Origin: Mycolicibacterium moriokaense | Lineage (GTDB): Bacteria; Actinomycetota; Actinomycetes; Mycobacteriales; Mycobacteriaceae | Assembly (NCBI RefSeq): GCF_010726085.1 | Contig: NZ_AP022560.1 | Span: forward strand, 2,046,001-2,110,000 | Length of the DNA: 64,000 nt | Direction: 5' to 3' | Notes under the pieces: generated by a model | Told to the model about the DNA's origin: nothing | Database searches by the model: none | Seen by the model: only the letters and a program-made list of their open reading frames with translations | Made by a program: the position numbers and the translations under genes | Part shown: positions 37,459-48,685 of the stretch, piece after piece | How positions within the stretch are numbered: the stretch's first letter is position 1 | How the letters are laid out: each line of letters begins with the position of its first letter

Positions 37459-38673
37459 ATGCGGGAACTGCCACACGTGCTGGGAATCGTCCTGGCGGGC
37501 GGCGAGGGCAAGCGGCTGTACCCATTGACGGCCGATCGGGCCAAACCGGCGGTCCCTTTCGGCGGCGCCTACCGGCTGATCGACTTCGTGCTGTCGAATC
37601 TGGTCAATGCCAGGTTGCTCCGAATCTGCGTGCTGACGCAGTACAAGTCGCATTCGCTGGACCGTCACATCTCCAAGAACTGGCGGCTGTCCGGGCTTGC
37701 CGGCGAGTACATCACCCCGGTGCCCGCCCAGCAGCGGCTCGGTCCGCGTTGGTACACGGGATCCGCCGACGCCATCTACCAGTCGCTGAATCTGATCTAC
37801 GACGAGGACCCCGACTACATCGTCGTCTTCGGTGCCGATCACGTGTATCGGATGGACCCCGAGCAGATGGTGCAGTTCCACATCGAGAGCGGTGCCGGCG
37901 CGACCGTCGCCGGTATCCGGGTCCCGCGGTCTGAGGCCACCGCGTTCGGGTGCATCGACGCAGACGAGTCGGGCCGGATCCGCAGCTTCATCGAGAAGCC
38001 GACCGACCCGCCGGGCACTCCCGACGACCCCGAGCAGACGTTTGCGTCGATGGGCAACTACATCTTCACCACCAAGGTGCTCATCGACGCCATCCGCGCC
38101 GATGCCGAGGACGACGACTCGGACCACGACATGGGCGGCGACATCATCCCGCGTCTGGTCGCCGACGGGATGGCCGCGGTTTACGACTTCAACAACAACG
38201 AGGTGCCGGGCGCCACGGAACGCGATCACGGCTACTGGCGTGACGTCGGGACGCTCGACGCGTTCTACGACGCACATATGGACCTGGTGTCGGTGCACCC
38301 GGTGTTCAACCTCTACAACAAGCGCTGGCCCATCCGCGGTGAGATGGAGATGCTGGCGCCCGCGAAGTTCGTCAACGGCGGCTCGGCGCAGGAGTCCGTC
38401 GTCGGCGCGGGCAGCATCATCTCGGCCGCATCCGTGCGCAACTCGGTGCTGTCGTCCAACGTCGTCGTCGACGACGGCGCGATCGTAGAGGGGAGCGTCA
38501 TCATGCCGGGGACCCGCATCGGCCGTGGCGCGGTGGTGCGGCACGCGATTCTGGACAAGAACGTCGTCGTCGGGCCCGGCGAGATGGTGGGCGTCGACCT
38601 CGACAAGGACCGGGAGCGGTTCGCGATCAGCGCCGGGGGCGTCGTCGCGGTCGGCAAGGGCGTCTGGATCTAG
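37459..38673 (+). CDS. glgC: glucose-1-phosphate adenylyltransferase
   Basis: A 404-residue ADP-glucose pyrophosphorylase. The nucleotidyltransferase domain has [25 protein letters not shown] near residues 12-36, [11 protein letters not shown] and IEKPTDPPG. The C-terminal left-handed helix ([24 protein letters not shown]) carries allosteric sites. It supplies ADP-glucose to GlgM encoded divergently. ATG 37459 is the start. Its stop overlaps the convergent DUF4126 stop (CTAG). Confidence 0.96.
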   Translation: MRELPHVLGIVLAGGEGKRLYPLTADRAKPAVPFGGAYRLIDFVLSNLVNARLLRICVLTQYKSHSLDRHISKNWRLSGLAGEYITPVPAQQRLGPRWYTGSADAIYQSLNLIYDEDPDYIVVFGADHVYRMDPEQMVQFHIESGAGATVAGIRVPRSEATAFGCIDADESGRIRSFIEKPTDPPGTPDDPEQTFASMGNYIFTTKVLIDAIRADAEDDDSDHDMGGDIIPRLVADGMAAVYDFNNNEVPGATERDHGYWRDVGTLDAFYDAHMDLVSVHPVFNLYNKRWPIRGEMEMLAPAKFVNGGSAQESVVGAGSIISAASVRNSVLSSNVVVDDGAIVEGSVIMPGTRIGRGAVVRHAILDKNVVVGPGEMVGVDLDKDRERFAISAGGVVAVGKGVWI

Positions 38674-39266
38674 GGTTCGGTTCTTGCGGCGCGCGCCCGC
38701 CGTCGTCGTCTCCGCAATAGGCGCACGGCAGCCCATGCCAACAGGACCAGCACGACCAGAACGAGGACCGGGACCAGAACGGCCACGAGCACCAGGCCGA
38801 CGCTGATTCCATCCTCGACAGTGCTCAGTACCGGCGCGGCCACTCCTGCGGTGGCGACGTTGGCGGCAGGTCGCACCGTCGATTTCGTCAACGACACCAC
38901 CAGTGCGACGACGACACCGATCGCTACCGGGATCCACTGTCCGGATTGCGCAAAGGCGCCCGGATCGGTGACGGCGTTGGTCTGGGCCGCGGTGCCCGAT
39001 CCGAAGACGATGCCACCGGCCGTCGGCCGGACGAAGGTTTGGACGGCGTCGTTGATGCTGTCGAGGGCGGGCACCTTGTCGGCGATGATCTCGACGACGA
39101 GCAGGACGGCGACGATCGCCATCACCCAGCCGTTCTCGAGCCAGGTCCATCCCGCCGGCAGGGTGACGAGGTCGGTGAACCGGGACAGCAGACCGAGCGC
39201 CAGCAGCGGGATGTAGGCGTTGAGTCCCGCCGCGGTGGCCAGCCCGAAGCCGGTCAGCAGCTCCAT
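38670..39266 (-). CDS. DUF4126 membrane protein
   Basis: A 198-residue protein with about five hydrophobic segments and repeated [22 protein letters not shown] / [26 protein letters not shown] halves, as in DUF4126 proteins. The C-terminus is a run of arginines (RRRRRRAR). Function is unknown. ATG 39266 is the start. It is divergent from the HNH gene with only 39 bp between start codons, so the SOS box there might touch this gene too. Confidence 0.82.
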   Translation of the reverse strand: MELLTGFGLATAAGLNAYIPLLALGLLSRFTDLVTLPAGWTWLENGWVMAIVAVLLVVEIIADKVPALDSINDAVQTFVRPTAGGIVFGSGTAAQTNAVTDPGAFAQSGQWIPVAIGVVVALVVSLTKSTVRPAANVATAGVAAPVLSTVEDGISVGLVLVAVLVPVLVLVVLVLLAWAAVRLLRRRRRRARAARTEP

Positions 39267-39297
39267 CGGACAATCTTGTCACAGTGTCGAAGTAGGA

Positions 39298-39313
39298 TCG
39301 AATGTATGTTCGA
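39298..39313. promoter_or_regulatory. LexA (SOS) box on the start codon of the HNH gene
   Basis: TCGAAT GTAT GTTCGA differs by one base from the mycobacterial LexA consensus TCGAAC-N4-GTTCGA. The ATG (39306-39308) lies inside it. Mycobacterial 13E12-family genes are known DNA-damage-inducible LexA targets, so LexA probably blocks this gene directly. Confidence 0.85.
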
Positions 39314-40580
39314 AGCAGGCGGGATTGCTCACGAGGCATCACTGGTCGAACGCATCGCGCAGCTCGAACGGAGCAAGTCCGCCGCAGCTGCCGAGCAGGC
39401 CAGGCTCACCGCCGACCTCGACACCGCCCGCCGCGCACGCGAGGCCGCCGAAGGGGTGCCCGCCAGCAAGCGCGGCCGCGGGCTGGCCAATGAGATCGCG
39501 TTGGCGCGCCACGATTCGCCCAATCTTGGTGGGCGCCATCTCGGCTTCGCGCGGGCACTCGTCCACGAGATGCCCTACACCTTGGCGGCTTTGGAATGCG
39601 GGGCGCTCTCGGAATGGCGCGCAACGCTCATCGTCCGGGAGTCGGCGTGTCTGTCCATCGAGGACCGCCGAACGTTGGACGCCCGGTTGTGCGCCGACCA
39701 AGCGGCTCTGGAAGGCCGAGGCGACAAGCGGATTGCGGCCGACGCCAAGGCCATCGCCTACGAACTCGACCCGCACGCCGTCGTTGACAAGGCGGTCCGT
39801 GCCGAATCCGAACGCAGGGTCACCGTGCGCCCCGCCCCGGACACAATGAGCTACGTGACGGCGTTGCTGCCCATGGCCCAGGGGGTGTCCGTCTACGCCG
39901 CTTTGAAACGCGCCGCCGACACCACCTTCGACGACCGCAGTCGCGGCCAGGTCATGGCGGACACTCTCGTCGAGCGCGTCACCGGCCGCCCCGCCGACGT
40001 TCCGGTTCCCGTTGCAGTCAACCTCGTCCTGACCGACGAGACGCTGCTGGGCGGTGCCACCACACCGGCTCAGATCGCCGGGTATGGGCCGGTGCCTGCG
40101 GCGATCGCCTGCCGCCTGGCCAACGACGCCATCGCCGACGAGAACTCCAAAGCGACGCTGCGCCGGCTGTATCGCCATCCGGACTCGGGAGCGCTGGTCG
40201 CCATGGAATCGCGATCACGTTTGTTCCCAAAGGGGCTCGCGCAGTTCATTGCGATCAGAGATGACACCTGTCGGACTCCGTATTGCGATGCGCCCATTCG
40301 ACACACCGACCACGCGACTCCACATGCGCGCGGCGGCCCCACCACCGCCGCGAACGGTCTCGGAGAATGCGAGGCGTGCAACTACGCGAAGGAAGCACCG
40401 GGATGGCGCGTGCACACGTTCGACGGTGAGGGCGAGCGGCACACGGCGGAGTACGTCACGCCGACGGGCGCGCGCCACAAGTCACACGCCCCGCCGTTGC
40501 CCGGCGACATCGTGATGTTCAAGCCGAGTGCGGTTGAAGCGCTCATCGCCAGTCAGCTGGCGGGGTTCACCGCAGCCTGA
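39306..40580 (+). CDS. 13E12-type HNH endonuclease-domain protein (DUF222)
   Basis: A 424-residue protein. Residues 1-60 form a helical N-terminus (VERIAQLERSKSAAAAEQA), residues 60-260 the DUF222 region, and 320-390 a C-terminal HNH domain with CRTPYCDAPIRHTDH, ANGLGECEACNYAKE. The paired CxxC, HxDH and Asn residues are intact, so nuclease activity is possible. The 13E12 family is repeated in mycobacterial genomes and induced by DNA damage. ATG 39306 is chosen because sequence upstream is the divergent gene. The convergent methyltransferase-like gene ends 1 bp after its stop. Confidence 0.9.
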   Translation: MFEAGGIAHEASLVERIAQLERSKSAAAAEQARLTADLDTARRAREAAEGVPASKRGRGLANEIALARHDSPNLGGRHLGFARALVHEMPYTLAALECGALSEWRATLIVRESACLSIEDRRTLDARLCADQAALEGRGDKRIAADAKAIAYELDPHAVVDKAVRAESERRVTVRPAPDTMSYVTALLPMAQGVSVYAALKRAADTTFDDRSRGQVMADTLVERVTGRPADVPVPVAVNLVLTDETLLGGATTPAQIAGYGPVPAAIACRLANDAIADENSKATLRRLYRHPDSGALVAMESRSRLFPKGLAQFIAIRDDTCRTPYCDAPIRHTDHATPHARGGPTTAANGLGECEACNYAKEAPGWRVHTFDGEGERHTAEYVTPTGARHKSHAPPLPGDIVMFKPSAVEALIASQLAGFTAA

Positions 40581-40581
40581 T

Positions 40582-41256
40582 TCACCACACGCCGGGCACC
40601 AGCCGATAGTGCACCTTCTGGGTGTATTCGTCGTAGCCGTCGAGTTCCTGGCGCAGCGCCTTCTCCTCGTCGGTGATGCGGGCGACGAAGACGAGTACGG
40701 CGGGGATGGCTGTGAGCAGGCCCCAGTACGAGGCCAGCGCCAGGGGCATTCCAACCATCACGATCAGCGCCCCGACGTACATCGGGTGGCGCACAACGCC
40801 GTAGAGGCCGGTCGACACCACTGGCTGGTTTTCCTCGACGGTGATCGTGGCCGCCGCAAAGTTGTTCTGAATGATCACCAGCTCGGCGATGACGAGACCC
40901 GTCAGCACTAGGACGTTGCCGAGCACGATGACGGCGATCGGCGGGTGTGACCAACCGAACCGGTAGTCGAGTGCGCTGATTACTCCGGCGGCGATGACCG
41001 TCGTGATGATGCCAACGTTGATGAGCCGTTGCGCCATACGGGTTTCGGCCCATGGTCCCGATTTGAAGCGCCGCTGTAAGGCGTCGGGATACTTCGCCGC
41101 GAGATAGATGGTCGGAACCATGGAGCCGACGATGAACGCGGCGATGAAGACCCACGCCTGCCAGTAGTCGAAAGTACCTGCCGGCCAGAACAGCAGCGCA
41201 CCCATGAAGAGGATGCCTCCGACGGTGGAGGCCAGTAGTTGCAGTGCGACCTTCAC
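40582..41256 (-). CDS. isoprenylcysteine methyltransferase-like membrane protein
   Basis: A 224-residue protein with five hydrophobic segments and the PEMT/ICMT signature ENQPVVSTGLYGVVRHPMYVGALI near residues 134-157, followed by DEEKALRQELDGYDEYTQKVHYRLVPG. That C-terminal pair of motifs binds S-adenosylmethionine and the lipid substrate in methyltransferases such as ICMT. The bacterial substrates are unknown. GTG 41256 follows GGAGGA. It lies 8 bp after the ABC permease stop on the same strand, so it is likely part of that operon. Confidence 0.85.
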   Translation of the reverse strand: MKVALQLLASTVGGILFMGALLFWPAGTFDYWQAWVFIAAFIVGSMVPTIYLAAKYPDALQRRFKSGPWAETRMAQRLINVGIITTVIAAGVISALDYRFGWSHPPIAVIVLGNVLVLTGLVIAELVIIQNNFAAATITVEENQPVVSTGLYGVVRHPMYVGALIVMVGMPLALASYWGLLTAIPAVLVFVARITDEEKALRQELDGYDEYTQKVHYRLVPGVW

Positions 41257-41264
41257 GGTTCCTC

Positions 41265-42875
41265 CTACACGACGTCGCGCTGACGGTAGATCGCCCCGGC
41301 GAGCACGGTCAGCGCAGCTGCGACGACGACCATCACGGTCATCGCGAGGACCGGGTAGTCCGACGGTGCGGTCGTCTGGCCAACGGGGGAGAGGTCCAGC
41401 AGCCACCTCGGCAAGCGGAGCAGTGCGCCGAGATACAGCGCGACGACGACGAAAGTGACTGCAAGCCAGCCGATCCAGGCCCGGTGTAGGGCGACCGCGA
41501 GCGCGGCGATGCCTGCCATCACGGCCATCGCGGGTAGGTACGCCAGGCCGGCGACGGTCAGCCGCACGATCGTCGCCGGTTCGCCAAGCGTGATGCCTGC
41601 GCCAAGCCCGTTGCCCAAGCCCGCGAAGAACATCAGTACGACCGCGCCTACCAGAGCGGAGGCGACCGTGGTGAACAGCCAGCGCCACCTGGAAACGGCG
41701 CCCGCCAGCACCGCCTCGGCGAGGCCCTTGTCCTCGTCGCCGAGCAAGCGCAGTACCGCGGAGACGACGTATGCGGTGGCCGCCGCGGCGAGGAACTGGG
41801 TCATCGTCGTGTAAACGCTGTCGGTGCCTTGCGCCACCAGAACTCGTTGGATCAACTCGTTTTCCTTGGCGGCATCCAGCAGCGATTTCGTCATCGACCC
41901 GAATGCCAACCCGCCAAGAAACAACCCGACCGCCCAGCCGATCGTCTGGCCGCGTTGCAGCGTCAGGTGCAGGCCGATCACCGAGGTGATTGCGCGCGCT
42001 TTGGGACGCTCACCTGTGGAAGGGAAAGTGCCGTCGTCGTACTGGCGCCTGCTCTCCAGCGCGGTCGCCAGGGCCATCAGTCCGATCGCCACCACGACCA
42101 ACAGGGCCAGAGGCCACCACCGCAGGTCGACGAAGGGGCGCATCTGCTGGGCCCACGCGATCGGTGAGAACCAGCTCAGCGCACTGCCGGAGTTGTCGAT
42201 GACGTCGCCGATCCCGCGCACAAACGCGGCCAGTGCCAGCACGGCCATCGCAGCTCCCGTCGCGGTGCGCGACTGACGCCACAGCTGCGCCGTGACAGCG
42301 GCGACCGCGCCGAAGACCATCGCCGCACCGGTGATGCCGAGACACATCGCCGCGCTGTCGACCAGCCCGAACCCGGCGGACGCGATGGCCAGCGTCATCG
42401 TCACCGTGAGCACTGCGTTGACTCCGCCGATGAGGATCAGGGCGGCATAGGTGCGCGCATGGCGGCCGACCACCGAGGACAGCACCAATTCGGCGGCGCC
42501 GCTCTCCTCCTCGGCCCGCGTATGTCGAATCACGGTGAGAGTGGCCAGAATCGACGCCGCGATGATCATCGTGAGCATCAGCTCGTTGGCCGTCATCGCG
42601 CCGAGGTCGGTCTCGTTGCCGCCGAACATCGGTCCTCCCATGATGATCGCCGCGGGCGTCTTCATCAGGTTGACCCTGGCCTGACGCGACGCCTCATCCG
42701 GGTACGCCAGCTTGATCGCATTCGGGCCGTAGACCATCAGCAAGGTCAGCGCGCCGACCCATATCGACAGGCGGATGCGGTCGCGGCGCAGCGCCAGTAG
42801 CAGCAGGCTCTTCGTGCCCGTCCACGGCGCCGTCGAGACGCTGTGGCGCGAGGTGCGCGCGAGGGTGGTGGTCAT
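41265..42875 (-). CDS. ABC exporter permease (Rv1217c-like)
   Basis: A 536-residue membrane protein with two sets of about six hydrophobic segments. The N-terminal part has [22 protein letters not shown], and the middle loop ([20 protein letters not shown]) links the halves. It is like the tetronasin/multidrug-type ABC-2 permeases of actinobacteria. It pairs with the ATPase encoded just upstream, with which it shares ATGA. The M. tuberculosis homologue pair is linked to drug efflux (recalled). Substrate here is unknown. Confidence 0.9.
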   Translation of the reverse strand: MTTTLARTSRHSVSTAPWTGTKSLLLLALRRDRIRLSIWVGALTLLMVYGPNAIKLAYPDEASRQARVNLMKTPAAIIMGGPMFGGNETDLGAMTANELMLTMIIAASILATLTVIRHTRAEEESGAAELVLSSVVGRHARTYAALILIGGVNAVLTVTMTLAIASAGFGLVDSAAMCLGITGAAMVFGAVAAVTAQLWRQSRTATGAAMAVLALAAFVRGIGDVIDNSGSALSWFSPIAWAQQMRPFVDLRWWPLALLVVVAIGLMALATALESRRQYDDGTFPSTGERPKARAITSVIGLHLTLQRGQTIGWAVGLFLGGLAFGSMTKSLLDAAKENELIQRVLVAQGTDSVYTTMTQFLAAAATAYVVSAVLRLLGDEDKGLAEAVLAGAVSRWRWLFTTVASALVGAVVLMFFAGLGNGLGAGITLGEPATIVRLTVAGLAYLPAMAVMAGIAALAVALHRAWIGWLAVTFVVVALYLGALLRLPRWLLDLSPVGQTTAPSDYPVLAMTVMVVVAAALTVLAGAIYRQRDVV

Positions 42876-43807
42876 CGCACCGCCCCCTGGTACTCGCGCA
42901 GGAACATGTCCTCGAGCGACGCCGGTGTCACGGTCAGGTCGAGAATCCCGAGATCGGTGAGTTGGGCCATGACACAGTCGAGGTCGTTGCGGTCGACGGA
43001 GAACGTGTAATGGCCGTCGGCGATTGCGAAGTCGTGTACGTACGGGCTGCGCTGCAGTGCGGCGCCGTCGGTTCGGGTGCGCACGGACACCGTCGTGCGC
43101 ATCAAGTGCCGCAACTCGTCGAGCGAGCCTGAGCGCACCGTCCTCCCGGCGCGGATGATCGTGACCTTGTCGCAAAGTTTTTCGACCTCGGCGAGGATGT
43201 GACTCGACAACAGCACGGCGGCCCCACGGTCGGCCACTTCCTGCACGCATTGCTGAAACGCCTTCTCCATCAACGGGTCCAGCCCGGAGGTCGGCTCGTC
43301 GAGAATGTAGAGCTCGGCGTTCGTCGAGAACGCGGCGACGATCGCCACCTTCTGCCGATTGCCCTTTGAGTAGGTGCGGGCCTTCTTGTGGGGGTCGAGT
43401 TCGAAGCGCTCGATCAGTTGATCACGTCTGCGGGTGTCGACGCCGTTGCCGCGCAGCCGCGCGAGGAAGTCGATCGCCTGCAGCCCGGTCAGGTTGGGCC
43501 ACAGCGTGACATCGCCGGGGACGTAGGCGATTCGGCGGTGCAGCTCCACTGCGTCGCGCCATGGGTCGCCGCCGAGCAGCCGCGCAGTCCCGCTGTCGGC
43601 GCGCAACAGGCCGAGCAGCACGCGGATCGTGGTGGACTTGCCTGCGCCGTTGGGGCCGAGGAAGCCGGTGATATCACCCGGCGCGACGGTCAGGTCGAGG
43701 CCGTCGAGCGCCTTGGTCCGCCCGAAAGACTTTGACAATCCCCGGATCTCGACTGCGTGGGGGGATCGCCTGCCTGTGTCAACCCCCTGTAGGAACGGTG
43801 CCGTCAT
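42872..43807 (-). CDS. ABC exporter ATP-binding protein (Rv1218c-like)
   Basis: A 311-residue ABC ATPase. Walker A is GPNGAGKST near residues 52-60, the signature region is [15 protein letters not shown], Walker B is [13 protein letters not shown] and the switch histidine is in [15 protein letters not shown]. The C-terminal DrrA-like domain ends in [10 protein letters not shown], typical of exporters. It powers the permease encoded next with a 4-nt overlap. ATG 43807 follows GGAGG and lies 29 bp inside the 3' end of the TetR gene, so regulator and exporter are one operon. Confidence 0.93.
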   Translation of the reverse strand: MTAPFLQGVDTGRRSPHAVEIRGLSKSFGRTKALDGLDLTVAPGDITGFLGPNGAGKSTTIRVLLGLLRADSGTARLLGGDPWRDAVELHRRIAYVPGDVTLWPNLTGLQAIDFLARLRGNGVDTRRRDQLIERFELDPHKKARTYSKGNRQKVAIVAAFSTNAELYILDEPTSGLDPLMEKAFQQCVQEVADRGAAVLLSSHILAEVEKLCDKVTIIRAGRTVRSGSLDELRHLMRTTVSVRTRTDGAALQRSPYVHDFAIADGHYTFSVDRNDLDCVMAQLTDLGILDLTVTPASLEDMFLREYQGAVR

Positions 43808-44465
43808 GGGAACCTCCTTCTCCGGATGTGAACGGGATGCCCTTCTCGTGCTGAGCGAGGAACGCGTCGTACATCGTCGAGTCGGTCATGAGGCCGTTGG
43901 TGAACAACTCCAGCGCGGGCAACATCATTTCTTCGCCATAGTCGCGCAGCACGGCGCGTACATCGCTGGGGTTCTCGTGCATCTGCAGGTAGAGCAAGAA
44001 CCCGCCACCGTTGATCATGCTGACGTACCTGGCCCGAGCTTTGGGATCACGGCTCGGCTTGATGATGCCTGCCGCCACGCCCTCCTCGATGTACTGCTCG
44101 GCGTTGTCGATCATCCGCTGCCAGAACGACTTTGCGAGGTCACTGCCCGACTGCATGCTGCGGACGAGGTAGGCCATCATCGGTGCGTACTCCTCGATCT
44201 CGGCCACCTGGGCGAGCCAGTTCGCCGGATCGGCGCTGCGCATCGACTCGGTCTTCGACTCGCGCACGATCTCGGCGATGTAGTCGTCGCATGCCTTGCG
44301 CAGACCGTCCTTGGAGCCGAAGTGGTGGATCACCAGCGCGGCGGACACGCCTGCGGCTTCGGCGATGGTCCGAAGCCCGACGCTGAACCCGTGCTGGCCC
44401 CATTGGTCGATTGCGGCATCGCGGATCCGGGCGATGGCCGTGCGATCGTCAGGCGCTGAACGCAT
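43779..44465 (-). CDS. TetR-family repressor of the ABC exporter
   Basis: A 228-residue regulator. The N-terminal helix-turn-helix is [45 protein letters not shown] in three helices; the rest is the ligand-binding domain. It is first in the operon with the exporter, and a palindrome touches its start codon, so autoregulation is likely. The M. tuberculosis counterpart (recalled as Rv1219c) represses the Rv1217c-Rv1218c pump. ATG 44465 has no ribosome binding site on the mRNA side, since the operator abuts it; the mRNA may be leaderless. Confidence 0.92.
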   Translation of the reverse strand: MRSAPDDRTAIARIRDAAIDQWGQHGFSVGLRTIAEAAGVSAALVIHHFGSKDGLRKACDDYIAEIVRESKTESMRSADPANWLAQVAEIEEYAPMMAYLVRSMQSGSDLAKSFWQRMIDNAEQYIEEGVAAGIIKPSRDPKARARYVSMINGGGFLLYLQMHENPSDVRAVLRDYGEEMMLPALELFTNGLMTDSTMYDAFLAQHEKGIPFTSGEGGSHDGTVPTGG

Positions 44466-44491
44466 GTTTAGTATGCTAAACGCGCGTTCAG
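44466..44491. promoter_or_regulatory. probable TetR operator
   Basis: GTTTAG TATG CTAAAC (44466-44481) is a perfect inverted repeat, and CTAAACGCGCGTTCAG (44476-44491) is a second, near-perfect one overlapping it by 6 bp. The block directly abuts the TetR ATG. Overlapping half-sites allow two dimers to bind on one promoter. Confidence 0.75.
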
Positions 44492-44510
44492 TCGTCAGTC
44501 AATGAAGTGG

Positions 44511-44563
44511 GCGAGTTCGGCGTGCACAGTCACGCTGAGCGTGACCCAGCACGCCGAAATCGC
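44511..44563. terminator. palindromic intergenic element, TTTCGGCGTGC family, copy 2
   Basis: Outer arms at 44511-44525 and 44549-44563 match at 14 of 15 positions. Inside, GTCACGC and GCGTGAC form a perfect 7-bp stem. It follows the O-methyltransferase stop (44571) on the minus strand and lies 46 bp before the TetR start. Same design as 32925-32977. Confidence 0.75.
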
Positions 44564-44570
44564 TAAGAAA

Positions 44571-45236
44571 TCAGTCGCGAGCGGCGGCGAGCAGCCCGTC
44601 GCCGAGCGGGATCAGCACCGGCGTCAGCCGCTCATCCTCGGCGATCAGCCGCGCGGCTTCGCGTACCGCGGACACCTCGGCGTCCTTGGCGTTCGCGTCG
44701 CCTGCCCGGCCGCCGAGCGCGGCGCGATGCAGCACGATCGCGCCACCGGAGCGCAGCAATCGCACGCCCTCGACGACGAACTGCGGCTGATCGATCGGAT
44801 CGGCATCGATGAACACCAGGTCGTAGGACTCGTCGGCGAGGCGGGTCAGCACTTCCTGCGCCCGCCCGCTGATCAACCTGCTCCGACCCGGGCCGACGCC
44901 GGCCTCGGTGAACGCCTGCTTCGCGATCCGCTGATGCTCGGGTTCGACGTCGATCGTCGTGAGCACCCCGTCGTCGCGCATGCCCGACAGCAGCCACAGC
45001 CCACTCACCCCGGCGCCGGTGCCTACCTCGACAACCGCCTTGGCCCCGGTCAGCTTCGCGAAGACACACAGCAGCGCCCCGACGGCGGGGGTCACCGCGC
45101 CCGCACCGATATCGACGGCCCGTTCCCGGGCGGCCGCCACGATGGCGTCTTCGGAGATCGACTGCTCCGCGTGCTTGACGATCGACTCGGCGCGGCTCTG
45201 GGGTCCGCCCCCGATGACGTCGTCGATGCCTGCCAT
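44571..45236 (-). CDS. SAM-dependent O-methyltransferase (Rv1220c-like)
   Basis: A 221-residue class I methyltransferase of the catechol O-methyltransferase type. SAM-binding motifs are [35 protein letters not shown] and [10 protein letters not shown]. The substrate is unknown; the gene always stands divergent from sigE in mycobacteria as far as I recall. ATG 45236 starts the conserved region; a longer reading from 45311 adds 25 residues without conservation. The 142 bp to the sigE start serve both promoters. Confidence 0.88.
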   Translation of the reverse strand: MAGIDDVIGGGPQSRAESIVKHAEQSISEDAIVAAARERAVDIGAGAVTPAVGALLCVFAKLTGAKAVVEVGTGAGVSGLWLLSGMRDDGVLTTIDVEPEHQRIAKQAFTEAGVGPGRSRLISGRAQEVLTRLADESYDLVFIDADPIDQPQFVVEGVRLLRSGGAIVLHRAALGGRAGDANAKDAEVSAVREAARLIAEDERLTPVLIPLGDGLLAAARD

Positions 45237-45378
45237 GCCCCGCAGCGTAGAACCAACCCCGGAGGCCGAGCCCGCGACACGCCCGTTGCCGAACTGCGGA
45301 TTTCGCGACAAATCTCGTGGTTTTCGCAGGTCAAAAATGGGTAGAAAATCTTTCTCAGGAAATGTTCAGGTGGCTCAT

Positions 45379-46212
45379 ATGCCAAGCACACCAGGGTCGG
45401 AGACGGTAAGTCGCATGGACGACGGTGGACGCTGGGATACGGGGAATAACCACACGGAGTTTTCTGTTCTCGCGAATGTCGAGCCGTCGACACTCGATGA
45501 CATCTGTGACCAGGAGGATCTGACGATCACCACCAAGTTCGCCCCCGCTGCACCGTCGACCATGGCTCATCTCGAGCAGTACACCGACGGGGAATGGGTT
45601 GAGCCGTCTGACGAATTGACCGGTACCGCGGTCTTCGACGCGACCGGCGACCACTCCACGATGCCGTCATGGGACGAGTTGGTGCGCCAGCACGCCGACC
45701 GCGTCTACCGGCTCGCCTACCGGCTTTCGGGCAACCAGCACGACGCCGAGGACCTCACGCAGGAGACTTTTATTCGCGTCTTCCGCTCGGTCCAGAACTA
45801 TCAGCCCGGCACGTTCGAGGGCTGGCTGCACCGCATCACCACGAACCTGTTCCTCGACATGGTCCGTAGGCGTGGCCGCATCCGGATGGAGGCGCTGCCC
45901 GAGGACTACGACCGGGTGCCGGCTGACGATCCCAACCCTGAGCAGATCTACCACGACTCGCGGCTGGGCCCTGACCTGCAGGCCGCGCTGGATTCGCTGC
46001 CGCCGGAGTTCCGCGCAGCCGTCGTCCTCTGCGACGTTGAGGGGTTGTCCTACGAGGAGATCGGCGCCACGCTGGGCGTGAAGCTCGGCACCGTGCGCAG
46101 CCGTATCCACCGTGGACGGCAGGCGCTGCGTGAGTACCTGGCCCGCCACGGCGACAACGGCGCCGACACCGCTGACGCCCCCAACTACCGGGACACGGCC
46201 AAGTCAGCCTGA
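45379..46212 (+). CDS. sigE: ECF sigma factor SigE
   Basis: An envelope-stress sigma factor of up to 277 residues. Region 2 is [41 protein letters not shown] and region 4 is [48 protein letters not shown]. The N-terminal 90 residues are an acidic extension, longer than in most ECF factors, as known for mycobacterial SigE. Start codons compete: ATG 45379 (AGGTGG upstream) is used here; GTG 45370 and ATG 45415 are also in frame. rseA follows and its product holds SigE inactive. M. tuberculosis sigE also uses several starts. Confidence 0.95.
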   Translation: MPSTPGSETVSRMDDGGRWDTGNNHTEFSVLANVEPSTLDDICDQEDLTITTKFAPAAPSTMAHLEQYTDGEWVEPSDELTGTAVFDATGDHSTMPSWDELVRQHADRVYRLAYRLSGNQHDAEDLTQETFIRVFRSVQNYQPGTFEGWLHRITTNLFLDMVRRRGRIRMEALPEDYDRVPADDPNPEQIYHDSRLGPDLQAALDSLPPEFRAAVVLCDVEGLSYEEIGATLGVKLGTVRSRIHRGRQALREYLARHGDNGADTADAPNYRDTAKSA

Positions 46213-46302
46213 GTGTTGTCAGGTGTCTGGTGGAGCGCGCCGCGCTACATTCGAGTAAGAAAAACGTTTATGCGACGCGAGGATGCCGAGAGGAGCTGGG
46301 CG

Positions 46303-46707
46303 ATGGTCGACGCGGGGCACGTGTTCCGCCGGGCGTTTTCCTGGCTGCCCGCCCAGTTCGCTTCACAGAGCGACGCCCCTGTGGGACCGCGCCAGTTCGG
46401 CTCCACCGAGCATCTGTCCACCGAGGCCATCGCGGCGTTCGTCGACAATGAGCTGCGCCTGACCCCGCATCTGCGCGCCGCCAACCACCTGTCGTTGTGT
46501 CCGCAGTGCTCCGCGGAGGTCGAGGCCCAGCGCCAGGCGCGCAGTGCGCTGCGGGAGTCGCTGCCGATAGCCATACCGAGCTCGCTGCTGGGCCAGTTGT
46601 CGCAGATTCCGCTGCACAGTGGCCAGACCGCCGCCGATCAGACTGCCTCGATTCAGGACTCGCAGTTAGCTGATGGCGCGGCGAATTCTCGCCGTAAACG
46701 CCGGTAG
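46303..46707 (+). CDS. rseA: zinc-dependent anti-sigma factor RseA
   Basis: A 134-residue ZAS-family anti-sigma factor. The conserved GHVFRRAFSWLPAQFASQSDAPVG opens it, and the zinc motif HLSLCPQC holds H62, C66 and C69 of the HxxxCxxC signature. The C-terminus is polar and ends in RRKRR. It binds SigE and releases it on redox or phosphorylation-driven degradation in mycobacteria. ATG 46303 is chosen for AGGAG at 8 nt and the conserved N-terminus; ATG 46270 would add 11 residues. There is no membrane span. Confidence 0.93.
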   Translation: MVDAGHVFRRAFSWLPAQFASQSDAPVGPRQFGSTEHLSTEAIAAFVDNELRLTPHLRAANHLSLCPQCSAEVEAQRQARSALRESLPIAIPSSLLGQLSQIPLHSGQTAADQTASIQDSQLADGAANSRRKRR

Positions 46708-48267
<1,560 letters not shown>

Positions 48268-48270
48268 ACC

Positions 48271-48678
48271 ATGTTCGCGAACGTCGGCTGGGGCGAGATG
48301 CTGGTCCTGGTGATCGCCGGTCTGGTGATCCTGGGGCCCGAACGGCTGCCGGGCGCAATCCGATGGACGTCGGGTGCGCTGCGACAGGCGCGCGAGTACA
48401 TCAGCGGTGCCACCAGCCAGCTGCGCGAGGACCTCGGTCCTGAATTCGAGGACCTTCGGGAGCCGTTGAGTCAGCTGAACCAGTTGCGAGGGATGACGCC
48501 GCGGGCGGCGCTCACCAAGCATCTGCTCGACGGCGACGACTCGATTTTCACGGGCAAGTTCGATACGCCCGCCCAGAAGCCCGTCAGCGAAGACGCACCT
48601 ACGCCCGCGACGCCAGCGGCTCAACCCGAGACGCCGCCCACGCCCGCGACGACTCCGTTCGACAGCGACGCGACCTAG
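48271..48678 (+). CDS. tatB: Sec-independent protein translocase TatB
   Basis: A 135-residue Tat component. The short N-terminal helix [30 protein letters not shown] has the family glutamate after the turn and the GPERLP hinge. An amphipathic helix ([19 protein letters not shown]) and a proline/threonine-rich disordered tail follow. TatB hands folded twin-arginine substrates to TatC in the inner membrane. It sits at the end of the sigE operon and converges on mrp, whose stop is 7 bp away. Confidence 0.95.
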   Translation: MFANVGWGEMLVLVIAGLVILGPERLPGAIRWTSGALRQAREYISGATSQLREDLGPEFEDLREPLSQLNQLRGMTPRAALTKHLLDGDDSIFTGKFDTPAQKPVSEDAPTPATPAAQPETPPTPATTPFDSDAT

Positions 48679-48685
48679 ACGCGAT

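Noticed and set aside
37423..39342. Minus-strand ORF of 639 codons over glgC
   Set aside because: It is antisense of glgC and out of frame with the true DUF4126 gene; no recognisable protein.
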